Source of the DNA: an uncultured bacterium
Lineage (GTDB): Bacteria; Desulfobacterota; BSN033; UBA1163
Length of the DNA: 64,000 nt
Direction of reading: 5' to 3'
Assembly: GCA_938002255.1 (NCBI GenBank)
Contig: CALLAL010000002.1
Span: 22,422-86,421, forward strand
The position numbers and the translations under genes were made by a program. This document shows, piece after piece, positions 42,615 to 52,312 of the stretch (within the stretch, counting starts at the first letter, position 1; each line of letters opens with the position of its first letter). The notes beneath the pieces were generated by a model that saw only the letters and a list, made by a program, of their open reading frames with translations, was not told the origin of the DNA and did no database searches.

Positions 42615-43937
42615 TCATTCTAACTCATTCTCCACACGGATGAAGACCGTTTTCCCTAAGATGACCCCTAAGCGTTCGATCTCTCTAAGGGCTTGATGGA
42701 CACTCTTTTCCCTGGCTTCATGGGTCATCATCACCACAGGCACGGCGCCATGGACCTGTCTTCCTTTTTGGATGACTGCAGAGATGCTAATCCCATTCTT
42801 CCCGAGAATTCCAGAAATTTTAGAGAGAACGCCCGGCCGATCCAGTGCAGAAAATCGCATATAAAATGGCATCACCACGTCATCCATCTTCTTCAGGGAA
42901 ACCTTCTCAATGGCTGAGTCCTGATAGGAAAGCGAGGGGACCCTTCGGCCTTCTACACCGGCGAGAAGATTCCGCCCCAATTCGACCAGATCCCCCACCA
43001 CAGCGCTTCCCGTGGGCATCTGGCCTGCGCCCTGCCCATAAAAGAGGGTGGGCCCAACAGCGTCCCCTTTGATGTAGATGGCGTTAAACACCCCTCCAAC
43101 CGTCGAAAGAAGGTGTTCTTCCGGGATCATTGTAGGATGGACCCTCGCCTCGATCTTTCCGTTATCGATTTTTGCAATGGCCAGAAGTTTGATTCGATAG
43201 CCAAACTCTTTCCCAAATTGAATATCGAGGGGCGTAATTTCTGAAATGCCACCGATGAAAACATCTTTGAAGCGGATAGGGGTTCCAAAGGCAAGGCGGA
43301 TGAGAATGGAAAGTTTGTGGGCCGCATCAATGCCTTCGATATCATAGGTTGGATCTGCTTCTGCATATCCTTTCTCCTGGGCTTCTCTCAAAACGTCTTT
43401 AAAAGCTTTGCCTTCATCCGTCATCTTGGTGAGGATGTAATTAGAAGTCCCGTTGAGTATTCCAAAGATCGATTGGATCCGGTTGGCGACTAACCCCTCT
43501 TTGATGGAACGAATCAAAGGAATTCCACCACCTACAGAGGCTTCGAAATTGACATCCACTCCGTAGCGTTGAGCCATTTTAAAGATCTCATCTCCATGAA
43601 GGGCAAGAAGGGCCTTGTTAGCGGTGACCACATGCTTTCGATTCTGAATCGCCCTGAGGATAAAGGTTTTAGCCGGCTCTATGCCACCGATGAGCTCCAT
43701 AACGATGGCGATCTCTGGATCATGAATCACCTCGTCGGCACTTTGTGTAAGAAGGCCTGGCTTGACCTTCACCCCCCGATCCGTTTTTAAATCGATGTCA
43801 GCGATCCGTTTGAGAACGACTTTAGCCCCCATCCTGGCCTCAATCAATTTCGAATTCTTCTGGAGGATTTTCACCACGCCAGCTCCTACCGTCCCGAATC
43901 CAATCAATCCAACCTTTATTTCTTTCATGTCCTTCAC
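42615..43937 (-). CDS. hom: Homoserine dehydrogenase
   Basis: 440 residues. NAD(P) motif GLIGFGTVGAGVVKIL, VTANKALLALHGDE, catalytic GTSNYILTKM ... GYAEADPTYDIEGIDAAHKL, and a C-terminal ACT domain (ALDRPGVLSKISGILGKNGIS) for allosteric control, probably by threonine. Confidence 0.96.
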   Translation of the reverse strand: MKDMKEIKVGLIGFGTVGAGVVKILQKNSKLIEARMGAKVVLKRIADIDLKTDRGVKVKPGLLTQSADEVIHDPEIAIVMELIGGIEPAKTFILRAIQNRKHVVTANKALLALHGDEIFKMAQRYGVDVNFEASVGGGIPLIRSIKEGLVANRIQSIFGILNGTSNYILTKMTDEGKAFKDVLREAQEKGYAEADPTYDIEGIDAAHKLSILIRLAFGTPIRFKDVFIGGISEITPLDIQFGKEFGYRIKLLAIAKIDNGKIEARVHPTMIPEEHLLSTVGGVFNAIYIKGDAVGPTLFYGQGAGQMPTGSAVVGDLVELGRNLLAGVEGRRVPSLSYQDSAIEKVSLKKMDDVVMPFYMRFSALDRPGVLSKISGILGKNGISISAVIQKGRQVHGAVPVVMMTHEAREKSVHQALREIERLGVILGKTVFIRVENELE

Positions 43938-43982
43938 CTTGTTTGTGTTCCGAATTCCAAACCCATTATTCTGAAATTTTCT

Positions 43983-45173
43983 TCACTTCAGCGCTTTCTT
44001 GATCCCCTGGACCGCCTGTTTAATTCGAGGTTCATTTTCAACCAGTGCAAATCTCACATACCCTTCCCCATATTCTCCAAAACCGATTCCGGGTGAGACG
44101 GCCACCTTTCCCTCTCTCAGGAGATATTTTGTAAAATCGAGAGATCCCATCTTCTGAAAAGGTTTTGGGATTTCAGCCCAAACGAACATCGTTCCCTTAG
44201 GCTTTTCTATCTCCCATCCAACCCGTTTCAATCCATGAACAAGGGTATCCCTCCGTTTTTGATAGATCTCGGCAATCTCTCGAACACAGGTCTGATCCTC
44301 ATTAAGGGCAATAATGGCCGCAATCTGGATCGGTTGAAAAGTTCCATAATCAAAATAACTCTTCAGGCGTGCCAGCGCTGTGATCATTTCCGCATTGCCC
44401 ACAGCAAATCCAACCCTCCACCCAGCCATATTGTAACTTTTCGAAAGGGAAAAAAACTCTACTCCAAGATCTTTAGCTCCTTTCACCTGCAACAGGCTTG
44501 GGGCCTGGTAGCCATCAAAAACGATATCCGCGTAGGCAAGATCGTGTACAATCATCAATCGATGTTCTCTGGCGAATTCCACCAATCTTTCAAAAAAATC
44601 GAGTTCAACCACTTTGGTCGTCGGATTGTGAGGAAAACTAACGATCAGCATCTTCGGATGAGGCCAGGTCTGTTTGGTTGCAGTCTCTAATTTTTCAAAA
44701 AAGTCTCCTTCTCCCACGAGAGGGACAGACCGGAGATCTCCCCCTGCAATCACGACGGAATAGGCATGGATGGGATAGGTTGGATCGGGAACCAGAACGA
44801 CATCGCCTGGACCCAGGGTAGCAAGGACCAGATGACCAATGCCTTCTTTAGCGCCAATCGTCACCACAGCCTCGGTCTCTGGATCGAGATCCACATCATA
44901 ACGTCTTCTGTACCAATCGGTGATGGCCAAGCGAAGCTTATAAATTCCTTTTGAGGCTGAGTATCTATGGTTTTTGGGATTTTTAACGGCTTCAATGAGT
45001 TTGTTGACAATATGTTTGGGTGTCTCCAGATCCGGATTTCCCATTCCCAGGTCGATGATATCCTCCCCTCTTCGTCTTGCCTCCATCTTCAACTGGTTAA
45101 CAATACCGAAAATATAGGGCGGAAGTCTCATCATCCGGTGAAACCCGGATCCCTCTGGATGAAATAGTCCCAT
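43983..45173 (-). CDS. Class I/II aminotransferase (AlaC / LL-DAP type)
   Basis: About 396 residues, PLP fold type [53 protein letters not shown] Lys in [19 protein letters not shown]. The sequence resembles AlaC alanine/glutamate-pyruvate transaminases; context next to hom/thrC suggests aspartate-family amino acids. ATG 45173 with AAGGAAAGAG upstream is chosen over an open frame 21 codons longer. Confidence 0.88.
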   Translation of the reverse strand: MGLFHPEGSGFHRMMRLPPYIFGIVNQLKMEARRRGEDIIDLGMGNPDLETPKHIVNKLIEAVKNPKNHRYSASKGIYKLRLAITDWYRRRYDVDLDPETEAVVTIGAKEGIGHLVLATLGPGDVVLVPDPTYPIHAYSVVIAGGDLRSVPLVGEGDFFEKLETATKQTWPHPKMLIVSFPHNPTTKVVELDFFERLVEFAREHRLMIVHDLAYADIVFDGYQAPSLLQVKGAKDLGVEFFSLSKSYNMAGWRVGFAVGNAEMITALARLKSYFDYGTFQPIQIAAIIALNEDQTCVREIAEIYQKRRDTLVHGLKRVGWEIEKPKGTMFVWAEIPKPFQKMGSLDFTKYLLREGKVAVSPGIGFGEYGEGYVRFALVENEPRIKQAVQGIKKALK

Positions 45174-45250
45174 CACTCTTTCCTTTGCGTATTGTAAAAT
45201 TATCAAATGGTTAACACACTTTATCCCCCTTTGCAATTATAAAGGGGGAA

Positions 45251-47401
45251 TCAACCAATTGTTGCCAACTCCAGCCTCCCTTTCCAGCGTTGCCGTAAAG
45301 CTTCCTTCAACCCAGCATGATAAGGCTTTTCTAAATGCGGGTCTTCTTGGACTAATCGAAAAGCCTCCTTCCTCGCTTCAATGAGGATGGACGTGTCCCG
45401 GAGAATATGAGCCACCCTGAAATCCGGCAGTCCGGATTGTCGAATCCCAAAAAAATCTCCTGGCCCCCTTAACTCCAGATCCTGTTCGGCAATTTTAAAC
45501 CCATCGTGAGTACGTTCCATGGCTTGAAGCCGGATCCGGGCTTCCTCTGAAGACCTATAGTGTGCAAGCAGGATGCATTGGGAGGGATAGTTACCTCTTC
45601 CAATCCTTCCCCTCAATTGATGGAGTTGAGAAAGGCCAAACCGTTCGGCATGCTCAACCACCATCACTGAAGCATTGGGAATATCGATTCCAACTTCGAT
45701 AACAGTGGTCGCCACCAAGAGGTCGATCTTCCTCTCTTTGAATTCCATCATGATTGCCTCTTTTTCTTCGCTCTTCATCCGGCCATGAAGAAGTCCCACT
45801 CGAAAAGAAGGGAAAACCTCCTTCTGTAAATGTTCGGCCATCTGAGTTGCATTTTTGAGATCCAGTTTTTCGGATTCCTCCACTAGAGGATAGACAAGAA
45901 AGGCTTGCCTCCCTTTTTTCACCTCTTCCTCTACAATTCTGTAAACCCTGTTTCTCGCAGATTCAGGAAAGATCTTTGTTGTTACAGGCATGCGGCCAGG
46001 AGGGAGTTCATCAATCAGTGAGATGTCCAGATCACCATAAAGGGTCATGGCCAGCGTTCTCGGTATAGGAGTGGCGGTCATGACCAGCACATCGGGATTC
46101 TCTCCTTTTTTCTTCAGGAGTCCCCTTTGAACCACGCCGAACTTATGCTGTTCATCGATGATCGCCAAACCCAAACGATGAAATTCAACCTGTTCCTGAA
46201 TCACGGCATGTGTTCCAATGACGATTTGAACTTCTCCGCTGCGGATGTGTCTGTAGATCTCTTCTCTCTCCAGTCCTTTTACATTACTGGTTAACAAAGC
46301 AACCTTCACGCCCAATGGTTCAACCCACCGATGAACGGTCAGGTAATGCTGCTCGGCAAGCACCTCGGTGGGTGTCATGATAGCCGCCTGATAACCACAT
46401 TCCACCACACGCAGGGCAGCCATCAAGGCTACCACAGTCTTTCCACTGCCAACATCTCCCTGAATCAAACGATTCATGGGATGGGGCTTTTCCATATCGG
46501 TCACAATCTCAGACAAAGTCCGCTCCTGACTGTGAGTCAATTGGAACGAGAGTCTATGGAGGAATTGCTTAGCAAGGTGGCCTTCTGTTTTAAAGGAGAT
46601 GCCTTTCTCAAGAGCAACCCCTCTCTTCTTCAATGCAAGCCCTAACTCTAAGAAAAAAAATTCGTCGAAAATGATCCGGCGATGGCCGTCGGAACGGTGG
46701 AGATTGAGCCGTTCAATCGATTCTCCATCAGGTGGAAAATGAACCCTCCGGAAAGCTTCTGAGAAATCGATTAAATCCTGGCGCTCCAGGATCTCTTTAG
46801 GGATGGGACTCTTCAGTTCATCCGAATATTCATCCACAATGGTCTTCATTAAACGGCGCAAGGTTCTCTGATAAAGCCCCTCTGTTTCGGAATAGATAGG
46901 AACGATCCTTTTAAAGTTGAGGTAATCTTTCTCAATATCTCCCTCCACAATCTCCACATCCGGATGGTGGATCTCTTTCTGATAATTGAACCATCTCACC
47001 TCTCCCGAAAAGATCAACCTTCTCCCTTTTTGAAACCGATCCTTTAGGTATCGCTCATGTCCATGAAACCATTTCAGCTTAATCATTCCGCTACCGTCAC
47101 TCACCAGGACTTCAAAAACCTTCCTCTTCCGGTTCTGGTAAAAAGCCATCCCTGATAGCAGGATCTCCCCGAAACCTGTCTCCTTTCGACCCGCCTGCAG
47201 TTCGGAGATCTGCTTCAAATGCCTCCGGTCTTCATAAGATCTCGGGAGAAAATAGAGACCATCTTCCACTGTCCGGATGCCCTTTCTTTCAAGGAGCTTC
47301 GCAAGTTTGGGACCAACGCCTTTGACAAACTGAACGGGGGTCTGGAGGCGGTCTCTAAAGGAAATGGGGTTAGAAGAAAACGGAGTGGATAACTTTGCCA
47401 T
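45251..47401 (-). CDS. recG: ATP-dependent DNA helicase RecG
   Basis: 716 residues. Wedge/OB domain (GMAFYQNRKRKVFEVLV), Walker A RLIQGDVGSGKTVVALMA, DEQH box, SAT-like TATPIPRTLAMTLYGDLD, and the C-terminal TTVIEVGIDIPNASVM / QLRGRIGRG motifs. Remodels stalled replication forks and recombination intermediates. Starts directly after the zinc-ribbon gene. Confidence 0.96.
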   Translation of the reverse strand: MAKLSTPFSSNPISFRDRLQTPVQFVKGVGPKLAKLLERKGIRTVEDGLYFLPRSYEDRRHLKQISELQAGRKETGFGEILLSGMAFYQNRKRKVFEVLVSDGSGMIKLKWFHGHERYLKDRFQKGRRLIFSGEVRWFNYQKEIHHPDVEIVEGDIEKDYLNFKRIVPIYSETEGLYQRTLRRLMKTIVDEYSDELKSPIPKEILERQDLIDFSEAFRRVHFPPDGESIERLNLHRSDGHRRIIFDEFFFLELGLALKKRGVALEKGISFKTEGHLAKQFLHRLSFQLTHSQERTLSEIVTDMEKPHPMNRLIQGDVGSGKTVVALMAALRVVECGYQAAIMTPTEVLAEQHYLTVHRWVEPLGVKVALLTSNVKGLEREEIYRHIRSGEVQIVIGTHAVIQEQVEFHRLGLAIIDEQHKFGVVQRGLLKKKGENPDVLVMTATPIPRTLAMTLYGDLDISLIDELPPGRMPVTTKIFPESARNRVYRIVEEEVKKGRQAFLVYPLVEESEKLDLKNATQMAEHLQKEVFPSFRVGLLHGRMKSEEKEAIMMEFKERKIDLLVATTVIEVGIDIPNASVMVVEHAERFGLSQLHQLRGRIGRGNYPSQCILLAHYRSSEEARIRLQAMERTHDGFKIAEQDLELRGPGDFFGIRQSGLPDFRVAHILRDTSILIEARKEAFRLVQEDPHLEKPYHAGLKEALRQRWKGRLELATIG

Positions 47402-47602
47402 TTATTTTCGATACCGTCGAAGATGGCCTTCGGTAGATGAAGGATCTACGATTTTTATATAACTTCTTTTACACGAGGGGCAAACGATCTCATTCTCACC
47501 CAATTTTAAATCCATCTCTTCATAAGAAACAACCTCATCACAATACGGACACCTATAAGGGAATTTCTGGATAATCTGTTCGTCTGATTTATTCTTGATC
47601 AT
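47402..47602 (-). CDS. Small zinc-ribbon protein
   Basis: 66 residues. Two CxxC knuckles (RCPYCDE, VCPSCKR) about 22 residues apart predict a single zinc ribbon. Unknown role, perhaps nucleic-acid binding. Stop is 1 nt before recG, so they are coexpressed. Start ATG 47602 has GAAGGA just upstream. Confidence 0.75.
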   Translation of the reverse strand: MIKNKSDEQIIQKFPYRCPYCDEVVSYEEMDLKLGENEIVCPSCKRSYIKIVDPSSTEGHLRRYRK

Positions 47603-47679
47603 ATCCTTCAAACCTCTTTATTGTGATTAACCTCCTTCATCGTTTTGATCCCTCAGTGACTGCTCCTGACCTGTTATCC

Positions 47680-47708
47680 ACTATACAAAAAAACGTTCGA
47701 ATAATCAA
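47680..47708 (-). promoter_or_regulatory. Promoter of zinc ribbon-recG-hom-thrC run
   Basis: TTGATT (47708-47703), 17-bp spacer, TATAGT (47685-47680) on the minus strand; back-to-back with the mlaE promoter, whose -35 starts 8 bp away. Confidence 0.55.
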
Positions 47709-47715
47709 AACCTTT

Positions 47716-47744
47716 TTGACATCCTTTGCAAAATTTGACATAAT
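47716..47744 (+). promoter_or_regulatory. Promoter of mla operon
   Basis: TTGACA (47716-47721), 17-bp spacer, CATAAT (47739-47744). The predicted start site (about 47751) coincides with the mlaE ATG at 47752, suggesting a leaderless or very short leader mRNA. Confidence 0.65.
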
Positions 47745-47751
47745 TTCCGAC

Positions 47752-48519
47752 ATGTTATGGATTCGAAAGTTGGGTAGCATCACTCTCTCGACGCTGCGTG
47801 ACATGGGAAGGATGGGTCTTTTTTTCGGTCAAACCCTTTTCTGTATGGCCACCCCTCCGATCAAATTTTCCTGGATCATCAAACAGATCTGGTTTATTGG
47901 CTATCAATCCATGCTGGTCATCTTTTTAACCGGTGCCTTTTCAGGTATGGTTCTTGGTCTTCAAGGTTTTTATACACTCAATCGCTTTGGGTCCACCGCA
48001 CTGCTTGGCCCAATGGTCGCCCTTTCCTTGATCAAGGAACTGGGGCCGGTGCTCTCTGGCTTGATGGTGACGGGAAGGGCGGGCTCAGCCATGACAGCCG
48101 AAATCGGAATCATGCGGATCAGCGAACAGATTGATGCCATGGAATTAATGGGACTCAATCCATTTCGCTATCTTATCGTTCCAAAATTGATTGGAGCCAT
48201 CATCGCACTTCCCCTTCTTACCGCCATCTTCGATGTGGTTGGTATCTTTGGGGGGTACTTGGTGGGGGGAAAGTTGTTAGGGGTTGGTGAAGGAACCTAT
48301 TTTGGAGAAATGACAAATTATGTCCGGATGGATGATGTCTTAGAGGGAATTTTTAAATCTCTTTGCTTCGGCGTCATTATCTCCTGGATCTGCAGTTATA
48401 AAGGATTTTCAGCAGGTTTCGGGGCCGAGGGAGTAAGCAAGGCGACCACTCAGGCGGTCGTACTCTCTTCGGTCTTAATCCTCTTCTGGGATTATGTGAT
48501 GACTTCTCTTCTATTTTAA
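47752..48519 (+). CDS. mlaE: Mla phospholipid transport permease
   Basis: 255 residues, inner-membrane permease of the MlaFEDB complex that moves phospholipids between membranes. VFLTGAFSGMVLGLQGF-type motif, GRAGSAMTAEIGIMRISEQIDAMELMG (typical MlaE loop). The frame opens upstream with a GTG at 47623, but the promoter lies inside that part and ATG 47752 gives the E. coli length. No Shine-Dalgarno is visible. Confidence 0.93.
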   Translation: MLWIRKLGSITLSTLRDMGRMGLFFGQTLFCMATPPIKFSWIIKQIWFIGYQSMLVIFLTGAFSGMVLGLQGFYTLNRFGSTALLGPMVALSLIKELGPVLSGLMVTGRAGSAMTAEIGIMRISEQIDAMELMGLNPFRYLIVPKLIGAIIALPLLTAIFDVVGIFGGYLVGGKLLGVGEGTYFGEMTNYVRMDDVLEGIFKSLCFGVIISWICSYKGFSAGFGAEGVSKATTQAVVLSSVLILFWDYVMTSLLF

Positions 48520-48530
48520 GATAGCTTAAG

Positions 48531-49286
48531 ATGGATAGAATGATAAAGATTGATGATATTCACAAATCGTTCAATGGGTTTCTGGTGCTGAAGGGAGTCT
48601 CTCTTGAGGTAGAAAAGGGTGAAATCCTTGCCCTTATTGGAGGAAGTGGCAATGGAAAAAGCGTCATCCTGAAGCATGTCGTCGGCCTGATCATCCCTGA
48701 CCAGGGCCATGTCTATATTGATGGCAAAGACATCTGCCATCTAAAGGGTAAAGAACTTGAAGCCTTAAGAAGTCGGTTTGGCTTTCTTTTCCAGGGAGGA
48801 GCCCTCTTCTCCTCATTAACCGTTTTCGACAATGTGGCGTTTCCATTAAGGGAAAAGATCCATCTGAGCGAAGAGGAGATCCGCAAAAAGGTCCTTCATC
48901 AACTGGATCAGGTCGGCTTGTCCGGTGCGGAGCACAAATTTCCTGCAGAACTCAGCGGGGGAATGGTCAAACGGACCGCTTTTGCACGAGCCTTAGTGAC
49001 CCAACCCGAGATCATTCTTTTTGATGAACCCACCACCGGTCTCGATCCAGTCATCGCCCATACGATTCTTGATCTCATCAAATCGATCCATCGGCAACTT
49101 GGGTTTACGGCTATCATTGTCAGCCATGAACTTTCAAGGGTCTTCAAGATCGCTCACAAAGTGGCCATGCTCCACGAAGGAAAGATCCTTTTCAGCGGTA
49201 CTCCAGAGGAGATCCTTGCTTCACAGAATCCCGTCGTCAAGCAGTTTATAAGCGGCAGCCTGGAGGGGCCCATCAAACTCTATTAA
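48531..49286 (+). CDS. mlaF: Mla transport ATPase
   Basis: 251 residues. Walker A GGSGNGKSVILKH, signature AELSGGMVKRTAFARAL, Walker B ILFDEPTTGLDPV. ATPase partner of MlaE, 11 bp downstream of it. No MlaB STAS gene follows. Confidence 0.94.
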   Translation: MDRMIKIDDIHKSFNGFLVLKGVSLEVEKGEILALIGGSGNGKSVILKHVVGLIIPDQGHVYIDGKDICHLKGKELEALRSRFGFLFQGGALFSSLTVFDNVAFPLREKIHLSEEEIRKKVLHQLDQVGLSGAEHKFPAELSGGMVKRTAFARALVTQPEIILFDEPTTGLDPVIAHTILDLIKSIHRQLGFTAIIVSHELSRVFKIAHKVAMLHEGKILFSGTPEEILASQNPVVKQFISGSLEGPIKLY

Positions 49287-49329
49287 GCGAAGAGGCCAGG
49301 AAGGTCGAAAGTCATCTGGGAGGTTGAAG

Positions 49330-49770
49330 ATGAAAAAGTTGGATACCGAATTGGCTGTAGGATTATTCGTTCTTGCAGGAATTCTCTGCCTGGGGTATCT
49401 TACAATTAAGTTAGGAAAGATGGAAATTGTTGGCCCGAAAGGATATGAACTTCATGCGATCTTCTCGAACAGCGGGGGAGTAAAAGAAGGATCCAGCGTT
49501 GTTATCGCCGGCGTGGAAGTGGGACGGGTGAAAAACATCACCCTTGAAAACTATCAGGCAAAAATCATTCTGACTTTGCCACGGGGCATTCAAATTCAGG
49601 AAGATGCGATTGCCTCCATCAAAACCAAAGGACTGGTAGGAGAAAAATATATTGAGATCATCCCAGGGGGATCGGAGAAATATCTCTCTCCCGGAGAAAG
49701 AATCCGAGAGACCCAGCCTTCGGTTGATCTCGAAGAATTGATCTCTAAACTTGTCTTTGAAAAAATCTAA
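49330..49770 (+). CDS. mlaD: MlaD substrate-binding protein
   Basis: 146 residues: one N-terminal membrane helix (AVGLFVLAGILCLGYLTI) and a single MCE domain (YELHAIFSNSGGVKEGSSVVIAGVEVG). Forms the periplasmic hexameric ring on MlaE. ATG 49330 after GGGAGG. Confidence 0.92.
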   Translation: MKKLDTELAVGLFVLAGILCLGYLTIKLGKMEIVGPKGYELHAIFSNSGGVKEGSSVVIAGVEVGRVKNITLENYQAKIILTLPRGIQIQEDAIASIKTKGLVGEKYIEIIPGGSEKYLSPGERIRETQPSVDLEELISKLVFEKI

Positions 49771-49789
49771 AGGAATTTTGGAGAATTCC

Positions 49790-50410
49790 ATGGTTCGAAT
49801 CCTCAGGCTATTCTTTTCGACCCTTCTTCTTTTCTGCGGAATCGTTTCCCCTGCCTTTTCAGGGGAACCCCAGGATCAACTCCGTCAGACCACGGATAAA
49901 GTCTTAGCGATCTTATCGGACCCTGCCTTCAAATCACCGGATAAGGCAAAGGTGAGGCGGGAGTTGATTTTAAGAACAGTCGATGAACGGTTCGACTGGG
50001 AGGAGATGGCACGGCGATCTCTCGGCAGGCATTGGTTACAAAGGAGTCCTGAAGAAAAACAGGAATTCATCCGTCTCTTTAAGGACCTCTTGGAACGCGT
50101 CTATATGGATAAGGTCGAAGGGTATTCCTGGAATAAAATCATTTATGAGGGGGAACAGATCGATGGCAATTACGCCACGGTTCGAGTGAAGGTTTTTACG
50201 TCGAAAGACCAGACCATTCAGGTTGAATACAGGACTCGAAAAAGAGAAAACCAGTGGTTGATCTACGACTTTTTAGTGGAAGGCGTTGGTGTGGTTAGCA
50301 ATTACCGGACCCAGTTTAATGACATTATCGTCAAATCCTCTTACCAGGAGTTGATCAAAAGGTTAAAAACCAAAGCTACACAGGATGGGATGGATGAAAA
50401 GAAAAAATAA
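49790..50410 (+). CDS. mlaC: MlaC periplasmic phospholipid carrier
   Basis: 206 residues with signal peptide (FFSTLLLFCGIVSPAFS) and the Tol-Tol-Ttg2 domain (FDWEEMARRSLGRHWLQRSPEEKQEFIRLFKDLLERVY). Shuttles lipid between MlaA and MlaD. ATG 49790 has GGAG 7 nt upstream, 19 nt after the mlaD stop. Confidence 0.92.
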   Translation: MVRILRLFFSTLLLFCGIVSPAFSGEPQDQLRQTTDKVLAILSDPAFKSPDKAKVRRELILRTVDERFDWEEMARRSLGRHWLQRSPEEKQEFIRLFKDLLERVYMDKVEGYSWNKIIYEGEQIDGNYATVRVKVFTSKDQTIQVEYRTRKRENQWLIYDFLVEGVGVVSNYRTQFNDIIVKSSYQELIKRLKTKATQDGMDEKKK

Positions 50411-51227
50411 TTCAATGACGGGTCTCCTTTTAATACCTTGTTATTTATTAACCCTGTGGTTATGGGTCCTTCCCGGACTGGGTTTTGCCAATTCCGATCC
50501 GGAATCTTCCCGGGAGGGTTCTTATTCTCCATCGATTTATCATTTCGTCTTTCTATCGGCCCAAAATTCAATGCCCGCCGTTCAACAGGAAGATGAAGAC
50601 AGGGAGGACAAACCGGATCGAATCCCCGATCCCCTTGAACCCGCCAACCGAATCTTTTTTCATTTTAACGATAAACTCTATTTCTGGGCGTTAAAACCCC
50701 TTGCTTCAGGTTATAAGTGGGTCGTTCCCGAAGATCTAAGACTGGGAGTAAGAAACTTCTTCACCAACCTGACCACGCCGATTCGCCTGGTGAATTGCCT
50801 CCTTCAGGCAAATTTCAAAGGCGTAGGTAACGAGACCGTCCGCTTCCTTTTAAATTCGACTCTTGGGCTCGCCGGCTTCCTCGATCCTGCCAGGACTGAA
50901 TTGAAGATCGAAAAGACAGATGAAGACTTTGGTCAAACCCTCGGCGTCTGGGGGATAGGCCCTTTTTTCTATATCGAATGGCCAATTCTTGGCTCTTCCA
51001 GTCTCCGTGACACCTTTGGTTATGCCGGAGACCTCCTGCTCGACCCCAAAACCTATCTCCTCCAATCCGTACCCTTAAGTCTTGCGGTCAGAGCTTATGA
51101 TCAGATCAATGAAACCTCCTTGCGGATCGGAGAATATGAAGATTTTAAAAGAAATACCATTGATCCCTATGTTGCAAAAAGGGAGGCTTATTATCAAAAT
51201 CGTCAGTACAAAATAAAAAAGAGGTAA
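50385..51227 (+). CDS. mlaA: MlaA (VacJ) outer-membrane component
   Basis: 280 residues. The VacJ domain starts with DPLEPANRIFFHFND and contains GLAGFLDPARTELKI and DTFGYAGD. The signal peptide lacks a lipobox Cys, unlike E. coli MlaA, and an Asp/Glu-rich stretch precedes the domain. Start overlaps the mlaC end; ATG 50394 is an alternative. It completes a one-operon Mla pathway. Confidence 0.92.
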   Translation: MGWMKRKNNSMTGLLLIPCYLLTLWLWVLPGLGFANSDPESSREGSYSPSIYHFVFLSAQNSMPAVQQEDEDREDKPDRIPDPLEPANRIFFHFNDKLYFWALKPLASGYKWVVPEDLRLGVRNFFTNLTTPIRLVNCLLQANFKGVGNETVRFLLNSTLGLAGFLDPARTELKIEKTDEDFGQTLGVWGIGPFFYIEWPILGSSSLRDTFGYAGDLLLDPKTYLLQSVPLSLAVRAYDQINETSLRIGEYEDFKRNTIDPYVAKREAYYQNRQYKIKKR

Positions 51228-51229
51228 AA

Positions 51230-51730
51230 ATGAATTTTCAAAAAAGGATACGTCAATTCCTCTTGCCTTCTTTGACGCCTTCTTTTTTTATTCGGTTGGG
51301 GTCCATCGCCCTTTGCTCCTACCTTATTTTTGGGTATCTTCTGATTCCTTTACGTATTCAAGGGAAAAGCATGGCCCCTACCTATGAAGACGGAGCGTTC
51401 AACTTCTGCTGGCGACTTCGTTATCTCTTTTCAGAACCTAAACGGGGGGATGTCGTTGTGATTCGGTTTGCCGGACAGAAGGTCATGCTTCTCAAGAGAG
51501 TGGTAGCTCTCGAAAATGAAGGAGTTGAATTCCGAAACGGAACGCTCCTGATTGATGGAAAGGCGATTGAAGAGCCCTATGTTCGTTCACCCTACGACTG
51601 GACCCTTCCTCCTCGCCGGGTGGAACCTCGTTCTGTCTATGTGGTGGGGGATAACCGGAGTGGACCGATGCAAAACCATGCCTTCGGACAAGTTTCGATC
51701 ACCCGAATTTTAGGAAGTCCTCTGTGGTAA
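51230..51730 (+). CDS. lepB: Signal peptidase I
   Basis: 166 residues, S26 family, short form. One membrane segment (LGSIALCSYLIFGYLLIPL), Ser in GKSMAPTY, Lys in VMLLKRVVALE, GDNRSGPMQNHAFG. Starts 2 nt after mlaA. It probably processes exported proteins; being in the mla operon is unusual. Confidence 0.9.
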   Translation: MNFQKRIRQFLLPSLTPSFFIRLGSIALCSYLIFGYLLIPLRIQGKSMAPTYEDGAFNFCWRLRYLFSEPKRGDVVVIRFAGQKVMLLKRVVALENEGVEFRNGTLLIDGKAIEEPYVRSPYDWTLPPRRVEPRSVYVVGDNRSGPMQNHAFGQVSITRILGSPLW

Positions 51731-52224
51731 AGATAAAATATGTTTTGATTCCACTGATGTTGATCGCCGCTGGGATAGGAGCCTGGTTTACCCTCTCCCA
51801 AAATGAAGAGAAGAAAATCAAAAAACAGTTCCGTCTTCTTTCCGAAGGGATTTCAAAAAAGGAAGGAGAAAACATCTTTACCATGGACCAGAAAATCAAA
51901 AAGATGGGAGCCCTCTTTGATGACATTTGTGAAATCCATCTCCCCGCCTATTCGGTCTCCGGTCACCTCACCCGTGAAGAAATCATCGGCTATGCCGCTC
52001 GCGGACGACTTCATGCTAAAGAACTCCATATGAAGACTCACGACCTTAAGATCCACATTCCCGAAGAAGGAAATGCCCAAGCCCATCTGACCGTCCGCTT
52101 GATAGGACGATTGACCACCGGTGAAACCATCCAGGAGGCCCATGAAATGGTGTGTTTTCTTAAAAAGAAAGAAAAACAGTGGTTGTTGACGAGAGTGGAG
52201 GTGGTAGAGGTTTTGAAGCGATAG
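51724..52224 (+). CDS. Membrane-anchored NTF2-like protein, unknown
   Basis: 166 residues. N-terminal hydrophobic anchor (YVLIPLMLIAAGIGAWFTL), then an alpha+beta domain ending in strands with LTVRLIGRLTTGE and WLLTRVEVVEVLKR, as in SnoaL/NTF2-fold proteins. No catalytic residues recognised. GTG start overlaps the lepB stop by 7 nt, so it is translationally coupled. Confidence 0.6.
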   Translation: MVKIKYVLIPLMLIAAGIGAWFTLSQNEEKKIKKQFRLLSEGISKKEGENIFTMDQKIKKMGALFDDICEIHLPAYSVSGHLTREEIIGYAARGRLHAKELHMKTHDLKIHIPEEGNAQAHLTVRLIGRLTTGETIQEAHEMVCFLKKKEKQWLLTRVEVVEVLKR

Positions 52225-52312
52225 TCCATCCTGTGGAATAGAGCGGAGAACATCTCTTTTTGATAATCCCAGTATTGTTCATTCATGATTTCGTCACCGA
52301 GGAGGAGTAGAG

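Noticed and set aside
47623..47751. N-terminal extension of mlaE from GTG 47623
   Set aside because: It would contain the predicted promoters and has no family similarity; E. coli MlaE length fits ATG 47752.
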